Below, one piece after another: positions 1-12,700 of a DNA stretch of 64,000 nucleotides; the stretch's first letter is position 1; each line of letters starts with the position of its first letter. Below the pieces are notes generated by a model. That model made no database searches. It had not been told where the DNA came from and was given only the letters and a program-made list of their open reading frames with translations. The stretch covers positions 62,150,714 to 62,214,713 of the forward strand of contig OZ024835.1 of NCBI GenBank assembly GCA_964016985.1. The letters are read 5' to 3'. The stretch is from Anodontia alba (lineage: Eukaryota > Mollusca > Bivalvia > Lucinida > Lucinidae). The translations under genes and the position numbers were made by a program.

Positions 1-222
1 AGTTGAAATTTGGTATGCTACAAACCCAGACCTAAACTTTCAACTCAGCTAGAGTTGCCCTGGGTCTTGCCCTTGGGGTAAAAAAAGTGTAACAGATCAG
101 ATTGAGCATTTGGACAATATGTGTTTTAAATTTGTGCATCCAGCTGTTATTGCCATATCGGCAAAGAACAAAGGGTGGGGGCATTTGCGCACTTTGGACA
201 TATCTATTTTTTTTTTCAACAG

Positions 223-358
223 GTAAATGACCAGAGCGTGGAATCGTACACACATGACCAGGTGATCGAGGCTCTCAAGTTGGCAGGAGAAATTGTTACT
301 CTGACTGTGAAATATTTCAAACCCGCTGCTATCTTCCTGAATAAAAATCTTCAGCCAG
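223..358 (+). CDS. SNTG1: gamma-syntrophin exon a (second half of PDZ domain)
   Basis: Acceptor TTTTTTCAACAG, donor GTACGT. Begins VNDQSVES and contains THDQVIEALKLAGEIVTLTV, the last helix and strand of a PDZ fold. Ends in phase 1. Confidence 0.9.
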
Positions 359-3300
359 GTACGTATGTCTTAGAGCTATCTTTAATAACTGATAATTACC
401 ATACAACTTTGTATGTGTCAAAATATTCAGTCATCGGTTGGGTCAGGCCATGCAAAAAACTGTCTTTGGTGTTATGTGGACAGCAAAGGCCCAGATCAGC
501 CTGCGCATCTGCACAGTCTGATCAGGGCCTTCACTGTCCGCTTACTGAGTCATTGGATGCTACAGAATGTATAAATGGAGCGCAAATGCCTGGATGATAC
601 TTTGTGCATGCACGGGATGATCTGAATTTGCGCATTTTGTGCATGTTTGAAAGCATTTTTAGTTTGATAGGGCTCAGTTAATTTTCCATACAAAATTTGA
701 GATATTCAGGTCAATTAAGGGAACCTTTAAAAACCTTTAATTTGCTTCAAATACTTGAAAACATGTACCGGTACTTTGGCTGAAAAACCAGTGTTTTAAT
801 GAGAAAAAAATTATTTTTGGCAAAATATCATGTGGATGGAAGAAGTAGGACAGATATATGGGCAAATGGATGGACAGAGTGACGAAAACTATATATATAT
901 ATAGGGTTTTTCTGCAATCTTGGGTCAACTAAGATACGAGACACTATGTTTCAGACCCAGAACTGTGAATTCACATGGATATTGTCTATCATAGCAGGTA
1001 TTTTATGGCATAGAAACTGGTGAAGAATTTAACCTTTTTTGCTCTTATTTTGTTTAAAACTGAAAAACCTATGTTTGACCAAAAATAGCCTTAATAAAAA
1101 CCTTTATTTTCAAAACAGCCTGTGAAGGGGGCTGGAAGGATATACCACATCTACTCAAAATACAGTCGACTCCAGTTATCTCAAAGTCCAAGCTACTATC
1201 TGAAATACTTTGAGATATCTGTACTTCGACTTATCAGGTTTACAGAACTGAGGAAAATATTAAATCAAACAACCACATTTTACAAATGAATATGTAATTT
1301 GATTCCTGAAGTTAGAGATATTTTGAAAATATTTTTTCCACAATATTTTTTACCTGCTTTTAGATTTTCATGTTTAAACAAGGACTAGATTTTCACTTTG
1401 AGATAAACGATTATTTGGGATAAATGAAGTGGAGATAACCAGAGTCAACTGTATGAGTATACATGTACCTTCACTCCTTACCATATTGATTCTAATGTTT
1501 GAATGTGTCTCTTTTAACTACCTCTTAATGTGTCTAAAATTGGTCAAGTACTGCTTCTTGTGTCCTTGCAATCCAGCGCACCTTAGTATAAAACAATGCT
1601 TTAGTCCGCTACTATTAATATATAGTCATTGAAAAAAAAGAATGTTGGGATTTTAAGAACGTAGAAGTTTTATCAAGATAAAGTAAAAAGAATCAAATAA
1701 AAGCTTGTCATTAACCTATTTTAGTCTGGAGACACTCAGAAGGGTAATTGGCAAACAGCTCAGACCCTGTAGCATCTGATTGGGGACTGCACTGTTTGCA
1801 TTAACTAAGGGAATTTCTGTAAAACATAATAGTAAGAAAAATTAACCAGACACTCTGCTGTTGGAAATAGACCAGTCCAAAGAGATGGTAGAAGAGTCCA
1901 CTCATTGTAAATGGGTTTTAGCTGCAGAATATAGAAACAAAATACATGTTTAATAATGCTTGAACTTGTAATGTACATCAAGTTGAATCATGATTTTATG
2001 GATGATCTCCATAGCTTCAGGTAAGAGTGGGCATCCAGATAATCTCCCTGAAGACATATGTTGTGGATACTCATTAGAAGTGCCTCACTGAGGCACTTCT
2101 AATGAGTACCCACAACATATGTTTTCATGGAGAAATAAGAAAACACTTTTTAGTCGGGGAAAAAAATGCCTTATTTGGAGCTATACTACTCCTCCTGTTT
2201 CTTTTTCAGCTGCAAAGAGCGATAATGAAAAGGTAAGTGTTCCCAAAAACAGACATATCTCAACAAGTTGTAAGATACTTTTACTGAATTTCAAGCATTG
2301 GACTTAGACCACCAGGTTGGATTTTTTGGAAATTATGTAGGTGTTTTTCCTGTAACATAGTGATGTAGTTTTATTCCTGTTGCCTTGGGGAGGAAATGGA
2401 ATATCAATTTTTTACTGCAGCTGGTGTTAGGTGCTGTGTGGTGACTGTAAAAAGGTCTCCCAATACTTTATTATAGTGCAATGTTTATTTCTATTTTCAT
2501 TTAATCCATGCCTATTCAAGTTCCACTTAAGTTTGTGGTAATGGTGTAGGCAGCCATACAAACTACACTCTTACTGCTGTCATATGAAGCATGTCAGTAA
2601 ACTAGAGACTCAACGTTTTGTTCATTTGTCCTTTATCTACAAGGGCAACATTTATAGATTTCAATTGATCAGATTCTTTGATATTTTTCATTGATCAATT
2701 TACAGTACAATATATAGCGTTTACATTATATTCTTAACTTGTTGCTTCATTCTTCCCTATGCTGCAGTATGAGGGTATGGAAAATGATGAGAAGGGTTAT
2801 AATATTCCTTCATGCTTCAGACATCAGGTGGCAGTCGGCTATTCTCCTTTTATGTTTTTCCTGTGCCCAGGTGGAATACTGTTTTACAGTGGATTGTAGT
2901 TGACATAGCTTCAGATAAGATGAATATCAGGAAAATTATTTTCTTATTTCTCCATGTAAACAGATGTTGTGGGTACTCATGAAATATGTCTTAGTCTTCC
3001 AGCATTCCCATGTACCCTCTGCAGAGTGTTTTTTACCCCCCAAATTTGTGTTGTACCCCAAAATTGAAGAGAGTCTCTCTATATGCTGCTATACATTGGG
3101 GGTACATAAATAAGAAAACAGAGCAAATTTACCCCCAGTTTCAAAATGCAATGGGAATCCTGTCTCCTTTGAAGCATATGATGTGGGCATTCATTAGAAT
3201 TACCTCACTGGGGTGCTTCTAATGAGTACCCACAACATATGTTTTCATGAAGAGATGAGACACTTCTAATGAGTGCCCACAGCATATGTTTCCATGGAGA

Positions 3301-6300
3301 ATTAAGGAAATCCACAAAAATGTGTTGTGAGTACTCATAAGGAGTGCATCCATGATGCACTTCTAATGAGTACCCACAACATCTGTTTGAAAAAAAAAAG
3401 TGCCTTAGCTGGAACAATTTTTTGTTGAAAAAGTGCCCTATCTGGAGCAATTTTTTGTTGAAAAAGTGCTTTATCTGAAGCAATTTTTTGTTGAAAAAGT
3501 GCCTCATCTGGAGCAAATTTTTTGTTGAAAAAGTGCTTTGAAGCAATTTTTTGTTGAAAAAGTGCTTTGAAGCAATTTTTTGTTGAAAAAGTGCCTTATC
3601 TGGAGCAATTTTTTGTTGAAAAAGTGCTTTATCTGAAGCAATTTTTTGTTGAAAAAGTGCCTTATCTGGAGCAATTGTTTGTTGAAAAAGTGCTTTATCT
3701 GAAGCAATTTTTTGTTGAAAAAGTGCTTTATCTGAAGCAATTTTTTGTTGAAAAAGTGCCTTATCTGAAGCAAATTTTTGTTGAAAAAGTGTCTTAATTG
3801 GAGCAATTTTTTTGTTGAAAAAGTGCTTTATCTGAAGCAATTTTTTGTTGAAAAAGTGCCTCATCTGGAGCAATTTTTTGTTGAAAAAGTGCTTTATCTG
3901 AAGCAATTTTTTGATGAAAAAGTGCCTTATCTGAAGCAATTTTTTGATGAAAAAGTGCCTTATCTGAAGCAAATTTTTGTTGAAAAAGTGTCTTAATTGG
4001 AGCAATTTTTTGTTGAAAAAGTGCTTTATCTGAAGCAATTTTTTGTTGAAAAAGTGCCTCATCTTGAGCAATTTTTTGTTGAAAAAGTGCTTTATCTGAA
4101 GCAATTTTTTGTTGAAAAAGTGCCTTATCTGAAGCAATTTTTTGATGAAAAAGTGCTTTATCTGAAGCAAGTTTTTTGTTGAAAAAATGATTTATCTAAG
4201 CAATTTTTTGTTGAAAAAGTCCTTTATCTGAAGCAATTTTTTGTTGAAAAAATGCTTTATCTGAAGCAATTTTTTGTTGAAAAAGTGCTTTATCTGAAGC
4301 AATTTTTTGTTGAAAAAGTGCTTTATCTGAAGTAATTTCTTTATCTGAAGCAATTTTTTGTTGAAAAAGTGCTTTATCTGAAGCAATTTTTTGTTGAAAA
4401 AGTGCTTTATCTGAAGTAATTTTTTGTTGAAAAAGTGCTTTATCTGGAGCAATTTTTTGTTGAAAAAGTGCTTTATCTGAAGCAATTTTTTGTTGAAAAA
4501 GTACCTTATCTGGAGCAATTTTTTGTTGAAAAAGTGCTTTATCTGGAGCAATTTTTTGTTGAAAAAGTGCTTTATCTGAAACAATTTTTTTTTGTTGAAA
4601 AAGTGCCTTATCTGGAGCAATTTTTCGTTGAAAAAGTACCTTATCTGGAGCAATTTTTTGTTGAAAAAATGCTTTATCTGAAGCAATTTTTTGTTGAAAA
4701 AGTGCTTTGAAGCAATTTTTTGTTGAAAAAATGCTTTATCTGAAGCAATTTTTTGTTGAAAAAGTGCTTTATCTGAAGCAATTTTTTGTTGAAAAAGTGC
4801 CTTATCTGGAGCAATTTTTCGTTGAAAAAGTGCTTTATCTGAAGCAATTTTTTGTTGAAAAAGTGCCTCATCTGGAGCTATGTATTAATGACAGGATTCA
4901 ATATTTCAGACATCATCCTCTCCCAATGGTGTAGTTTTACCTCACATGGAAAAACAGTGGGTTGTATCTACTTCAATACCTCTATTGTATGCTTATCTGA
5001 CTCGCTACTTCAATGGCACTGATAAACTGAGGTAAGTTTTACTTCATGTTGTATACTAATACACCACAACCTCTTTATAGTACTATTGTTGGGGTCCATA
5101 GCATAAACCGTGTTAGTTGAACAACCGTGTTATAGCAAACAAAAATGTATAGATTATATTGAAAAATTCCATTTATGGTCATTTTTCAATATAATCTATA
5201 CATTTTTTTGATCCATCTTTGAACCGGGTTATATCCAAAACCGTGTTATAACGAATCGTATTATAAAGAGGTTGTAGTGTAGACATTTACATAGGAAACT
5301 ATCTTTGTCATTTCATAGGTCTAGATAAGAGAGGATATCAGGCAAATAGTTTTCTTATTTCTCGACAAAAACATATGTTGTGGGTACTCATTAGAAGTGC
5401 CTCCCTGAGGTGCTTCTAATGAGTACCCACAACATATGTTTTTGTCGAGAAATAAGACAACTATATATACTTTTTGGTTGAAAAAAGCGCCTTATCAAGA
5501 GCTAGGCGTTTAATAATAATCAAAATACTTTATTATGTCCCTTATGAGGTGGAGAGGAACATATTGTTTTTGGTACAGATCCTGTTACTGTTAGCATCAA
5601 CATGACAGTTCTGTGTACATTTTCTTGTGTGCATGATTAGCTTGACCAACTGACAGATTTTTATCAAACTTGCAGGGATGCTTCATTGGGACAGGTTTGA
5701 AAGCTGATTATAGTTTGGTTGCCTTGACCTCATTTGCAAAAACATTGTTTGATTTCTCCTTTATGTCTGTGATATTTATCCCCCACCACCCAACCACCAC
5801 ACTTGCAAACTGTATTTATTTGTGGTGGTGGTGGTGGTGGTGGTGGGGAGGGGGAAGGGTGTACTGTTTACATTGTCCATCTTTCTGTCCCTTTATTCAT
5901 TGCTCTCTATGGGGATATCTAATAAAACTTTCTTATTTTTTCTTGTTATTTCTAGAACCAATGCTTTTGAGGTGATGGGAATTGATGGGAATTCATCAGG
6001 AATACTACAGTTTGAAGATAGTCTTTCATTGGCTGAGTGGATAGCTGCAATAACCAATAATATTACACAACTGCTGAATCAGATGGTATGATGTTTTTCA
6101 TTAGTTACGTAGTACATTTTGTGTTGTGATTTTGATTGGTTAATGCATTTTGTGTTATGACAGATAACATTTTTCTTTTTTCTCTGTGGAAACATAAGTC
6201 ACAGGTACTCATTAGAAGCACCACGGGAAGAAATAAGAAAAATATCAGTACTTTCTGGTTGATGTAATTACCTTATTTGGAGCATGTTATCCACCAGATT

Positions 6301-6737
6301 CTGAATCTGAAAATGAAACATTACACAGAAAGTGGGCCATGTCTTCAGATAAAATTACTGATATATGAAGTGACAGTGTTTTCAGTTAAAGATAGTCTAA
6401 CGACAGTAAATCATATCTATAGTTAACCTTCAAACAAGTTATTCTTTAATACAAAAATTGTCTTTCATTTTCTTTATTGTGTGGTTCGGGTTACAAATCA
6501 AAAAATGTTAGGTTGGGTAGGTTGGTACATTGTTTTTTTATTTTTTTTATTTATTTTTTTTTTTTATTGGTTAATATTGCTAACCATGTAACTTTTAACC
6601 AGTTCAATATTGTCTATTTGTTTAAGAAGATGCCAATGGTACTGACCTGAAAGACTTCTGTCCACTTCTAGTTGATTTATACCATATTTTCCTTCTACCC
6701 TCACCCACTCACACACATGCACACACACATGCACACA

Positions 6738-6783
<46 letters not shown>

Positions 6784-9700
6784 AAATATCTTCACAAACC
6801 TTGTATTTTCAATATTTATTTTCAGGTGAGAATGATGAACAGACTTCTGACACCTGATGATCAGGTATGGTTGTACATTTTAATAAATCATCTGTGTCAT
6901 GCATTAAAGATTTATACTGGAGCTTCTTTCAATATACATTTTTTTTGCTGAAATATGCTTTGAAAAAAAAAAAACACACACACACACACAAAAAACAAAA
7001 AAAACAAGAACAATCGCTGTGTTTAAAGGTATTCCTTATCTTTGCAGGAATAGGGGTGATTTCCATGGCTACATCTTATGAAGGGTGAAGCTAAATCCTC
7101 TCCTTTCACTGCCTTAAACCTTCTTAAGTCTACCCATTCACTGCTGGATGAACAGAATTTTTCAGTTGATGATCAGAGCCGAGATCAAACCTGCAACTTT
7201 CAGTACCACAGTCGAATGCTCTAACTACTCAGCTACAACCCCTCATTATAGGGGTCAGACATGGTTTTTCATGCATTAACATTCACCAGGTCCCGTGGGA
7301 GGTGTTGAAAACCGAGGCCGAAGGCCGCGGTTTTCAACACCTCCCAAGGGACCTGGCGAATGTTAATGCATTGAAAAATCATGTTCGATCGATATTATTG
7401 CATAAAAACTCAAATCATTTGCTACATTTCTTGCACTATTTTGTTTCGCCTTTTCACCGATGTCTCGCAAACACAATTTCCACGGACTATGCTCGTTCTA
7501 GGGCTGGGCAGTACACATCTCGTAATGGCAGCAAATCTGTGACACCCCGGTACGATCATACTGAAAGTTGCTTAGCCATGCATTAACAGTGTGTGAATTG
7601 CCTTGTTATTATACGACTTTTCGCCAGTTAATGCACAGCTGTTAATAACGTGTGACACTGTTTTTATGCAATAATACATTTTATCATGATGTCGCTGTTA
7701 TTCAGTGGATAACATCATGTCATAAAAATTATATGACCACATGTTACATAACATTTTGGCAAGTTCGTGTAATGCATGACCATATGTTACATAACAATTT
7801 GGCAGGTACTTATAATGCATAACAAGGTCCATGACAACGTTGTGTTTTCAATTAATGTAATGTCCACTTTTAAAAATGATAAAACCCAGTTTAAAAGGGT
7901 CATATGATAAATGTGTATTATATGTACTAAGATTTAATGTGTATATCGAGGATCTTAAACTCGTGGTCATTTCATATGAAAATTTATGAAATTTGCCAAA
8001 GGCTCGATTCATAAATTTCATATGAAATGACCACTCATGTAAGATCCTCTATATATATATTATATCTTAGTACATAAACGTTTATCACTAACTACAGAGT
8101 TACAGGGATATCCAGATGAATATTTTTTTTATTATTTCTTAAAAAAAAAAAATACAACTTGCGCTTGGCGCTCAGCAATAAGAAAGTAAGCAATAAGCCT
8201 GCACATCTGATCAGAGTCTTTTATTCTCAGCATATAAAAATCTGCCTAGGAAGATTGGACATGTGGAACGCTCCAATGGTGCAGTCAAGACAGCCTTTGA
8301 CATACAGGTTGATGGAAAGTGTGGGCCTGGGAGGCCCAAAATGACATGGAAGCAGCTGACAGAGAGGGATTGCAGAGAGTGGAAGCTCTCGGCCATCAAC
8401 CCTCATGATAGACATTCCTGGAGATCTGGTGTGAGATCTGCCATGTGTGCAGCAAGCCAGCTATCTGGAAGGGGGCCCACTGATGTGGATGTTGTCCCTG
8501 TACCTGCACGTTAATCAAAAATCCGATTATGATATGATATGATGATTCTGATCAGGCTGCTCAGAGATGTTGTTATGGAGGAGTATTTGCTGATAATTCT
8601 GGATAATTTTTCATATTTTTCCACAACATATGTTTTTATGGAGAACTAGAGAAAATAATCCTCAAATTAGCATCAAATACTCCTCCTTAACTCCTCTGTG
8701 TGCGAATGTGCAGGCTGATCTGGGTCACCACTCTGCACATACATTTTCTGACATTGGAGCTCATGAGGTTCATGTAATTTTTTCAGATAATGTATATGGG
8801 TTGGGGTCAGGAGAGAGCATCCCCTGGTCGACTCTGGCAGGCTTGGAAACCCACGTTCATAGCTTTGAAGGGAGCAGATATCTTCTTGTTTGATGTACCA
8901 CCTGTAAGTAGACTGCTTGTCCCTCTCCAAATAGAAAATTATTTTACAACATATTCAAGCCACCATTTAAAAAAAAATCAATGAATTGGGTTTGGTTGAA
9001 ATTTAATGGCCCAGTCAATACTATGAAGGCCATGTCAAGACGGTCAGTTTCCTAACTAGACTTTTTCCTAGGGAAGCTTAGTCCTCCAAGGGCAGGTCCC
9101 TGTAGCCTAGTGGATAAGAGAGCTGACTCTTAATCCATTAAGTTTTCACCACTGTGGTTTGAACCTCGTTTGGATCACACGTGGGAAAGCCAAGTTCTGC
9201 TTACAGATGGTCAGGGGAGTTTTCCCCTGGGTTCTCCAGTTTTCGCCTACCTTTGATGAGCGATCGGCTCTAATAAGTGAAAGGGCCATATCAAAAAACC
9301 CAAATCAAAAAAAAAAAAAAAAAGAAAAAGTCCTCTGAGAGGTTAACTAGTACTTGTGCACATTCTTTCGCCAGAAACTGACAATTGCCCTTCTTGATTC
9401 AGGAGAGAATGATTGTAGAAAGTATTTATGATCATTCTCAGCGAAAAAACGTTGCTGGACCTGGTGGGGATAAAATCCCTGACCTCTTGATCACCGGTGG
9501 GACGCATATCCTACTGAGCCACTGAGACCAGTGATGAATTAAGTGAATGCCAGTGTGACCTGCACACACGCACACACAGGCAAGCTCACACACACACAGT
9601 GATATGGAGTCGAAGTATTATCAGTCTCTATTTGAGCCCCACCATCTTCAGACACATGCACCCAGCCTGCATATAACTGCAGTCTGACCAGAATCTTCAC

Positions 9701-12700
9701 AGGGCACATTTTGGATAGCCAACCATGCAATGTTTTAACAACAGGGCCCAGTTGTTCAAAGCGTCGTTAGCTTAACGAGCTCGTTAAGGGTCATTTCGTT
9801 AACTGTTTTAGCAGATTCAATACACAATATTCTGATATTTTTTGCTGAAAAAATGTGAGTAGCTTTTGCACTGCAAAAGCTACTCACATTTTTTCAGCAA
9901 AAAATTTCAGCATATTTGCGTATCACTCGATGTAAATTTTAACGAATCGTTAACTAACGACATCGTTAGCTTTGAACAACTGGGCCCTGGATAACTAATA
10001 CTCTGAGCAGACTGTATGGATGTGTCCAGAGCTACTTTTTTCCATTTATTAATTTTTCTTATTATTGATATTTGCATTAGAGTTTCATTGTAAATTCTTT
10101 GTCACTAGGATTTAACACTAATTACTGAAATATAAATACGAGGGTGAGTCAATAAGTAACCAGCCTAACTTATTTCCGGTTGAGATCCACCTCTTCTTTT
10201 TCGATGTAATTGCCCTCTAGTGTGATGTAGTGTGTTGTTAGTAACAAGTTGGTATAGTACACTCCAGTTATTGTACTTCTCTTGGGTAAAAAGTCCAACA
10301 TAATAACGCCTTTTGAGTCCCAAAATACTGTGGCCATCACCTTGCCAGCAGATGGTTGCGTCTTGAACTTCTTCGGCCTCGGGGACCCAGGCCCTACCCA
10401 CTGACGATTCTGAGCTTTATTCTCTGGCTCATAATAATGAACCCAAGTCTCATCTACAGTCACCAGATGCAAAAGAAAATCATCTTTTGACCTAAAACGC
10501 TTCAACAAGGCGCTGCATACTGATGCTCTGGTTGCCATTTGCTCATCGCTAAGGGATTTGGGGACCCAACGGGCTGTTAGCTTGCGCATACCTAAACGAT
10601 CATGTAAGATTGTTGAAACGCTACCATGTGAAATGCCTAATGCTTGCGCTATTTCTTCTGCTTGAATTCGCCTATCAGAGTATCCCAGATCCAGAACTTT
10701 CTTACACATTTCTTCGTCGGTGGCATCCAGTGGGTGTTCAGACCTGGCTTCATCTTCTAAAGACGTTCTACCACGTTTGAATTCCCCTACCAAGAATTTA
10801 ACCTGAGCATAAGATGGTGCAGAAGACCCATAAACATCGGCTAACTCGCCATGTATTTCCTTGCCTGTTTGACCTTTTAAATACAAGTACCGAATTACAG
10901 CTCGGTACTCAACTTTAGATGAAAAGCATGCCTTTGTATCACTAGCCATGTTTGACATTCAGTATCTTATTAAAGAATTACTCGATACGTGTGCAATTTT
11001 GTACCTATGTATAAAACACATATTGAAACAAAGCATGAAAATCGTGACCATCTCGGTCCATCGGAAATGGGATTGGCTGGTTATTTATTGACATGCCCTC
11101 GTATGTAAACATTTCTCTTGATAACAAAATTCTGATGATAGCTTTTGCCTATTTATTTCCTAGTGTTTAATATAAAAATGATAATCATTTGATTGTTGTT
11201 TTATGCTTGCTTGAAGGATCATAGTCACAGAGAGGTAGGTGTCAATTTATCTTTCATACTATATTGGAGAAAATGGCGAAAGTATTTTAAATATTGTCAG
11301 TTAATGCATTATCCTGGCCCTAAGGTTATAAAACTTTTTTCATGCTCAACTCAGCTGAGCATGAAATTTGTCCTGCTAATAAATCTCAGATTACTAATAA
11401 TTGCAATTTTTTTCTTGCTAAACATAGAAGAGCATGAAAATTTCTCTGCTAATATATATGAAAATGCCAACTATTGTTATTTATTAGCAGAGAAAATTTT
11501 ATGCTCAGCTGAGTTGAGCATGGAAAAAGATTTATAACCTTGGGGCCAGGATACGGTGCTTTTATGACATCTGCTACAGTTTTGAATGATGTTATAGTGG
11601 CCATTTGGAGAAGCGGGAATGTTACACACATACCGCTTTGACACCATGACTTCAACATAAATTAACCCTTAAAGCGCCAAAGCGCCAATCACAACTGCAG
11701 CAGAGGACAATTTTTTTTCTTCTTTTTTATTTTTCAGAGAAAACATGCTTGGCAGATGATTCACATGAAATGTCAAGACTTGTTTTCTCTGAAAACAAAA
11801 AAAAAAAAAAATTGAAAAAAAATTTTCGTCTGCTACAAATTTTGCTTGGCGCTTCGTTTAAGAGGGCATGATGAGGATCTGAAAAAATTAGACTCTCAAG
11901 TGTCAGATCTGTATTTTTCAGCTTAACTGTATAAAAGTGATATATTGGATAGGTATGTAATAAATATCAACCCTTAAAATGACAAGAAAACCTGCATTTG
12001 AAAATGTTGTCTGTTTATGTCATCTGCTGAATATTCTTGCAAACTTTTCAAACCTATTTTTGCATACAGGCAAACAGTGTGGACCCTTATCAGATTGCTC
12101 CTAGAGGAGCAGTTTGATCTGGGTCCACACTGTTTGTAAAAATGACTTTTAAAATCACAAGAAGATGACAAAGCAGAGGACAATTGTTGTGATAGGCAGT
12201 TTAAGGGTTAAAACTTGGTCATTTGGCCTAATTGCACTGGGTTTAAGGTAAGACAAGTTTTGTTTAAAGTGTTTGCCCTGGAGCAGTATAGCAATAATTG
12301 TGAGGATTCAATATGACTGACCATCACCTGGTTTTCAAATGTACAAGAGACCAGGGCCCAGTTGGTCAAAGCATTGTTAGCTTAATGAGCTCGTTAGGGG
12401 TCAAAATGTTAACTGTTCTAGTAAATATAATATCTAATTCACATGTATTTTTGCTGAAAAAATGTGAGTAGCTTTTGCAACATTTTTTCAGTAAAAATAT
12501 TATTGTATATGCCATATTTAATGATCGAAGTTTTAACGATACGTTTAATGACATCGTTAGTTTTGAACAACTGGGTCCTGTTCAGAAAACTTCAGTGAAT
12601 AGATTTTGTGTAGAACATGATTTTATATCCCGCGGGGTATTATGGTTTCACTTTTAAGAAGGGGTTCAATTTTGTAACCACATTATGCTTTATTCCATTA

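Noticed and set aside
3398..4880. CRISPR-like regular repeat
   Set aside because: There are no unique spacers; units are contiguous, and the genome is animal.
3205..4934. Long open frames on both strands with 11-residue repeats
   Set aside because: They are a by-product of a 33-bp tandem repeat with no stop in several frames. There is no start context, splice support or recognisable protein, and both strands look equally coding.
6564..6857. Frames through the CA repeat
   Set aside because: Cys-Val or His-Thr runs arise from the dinucleotide repeat; the real exon here is only 6826-6864.
10165..10401. Second minus-strand frame in the mariner element
   Set aside because: Alternative frame of the same transposase with no mariner motifs.
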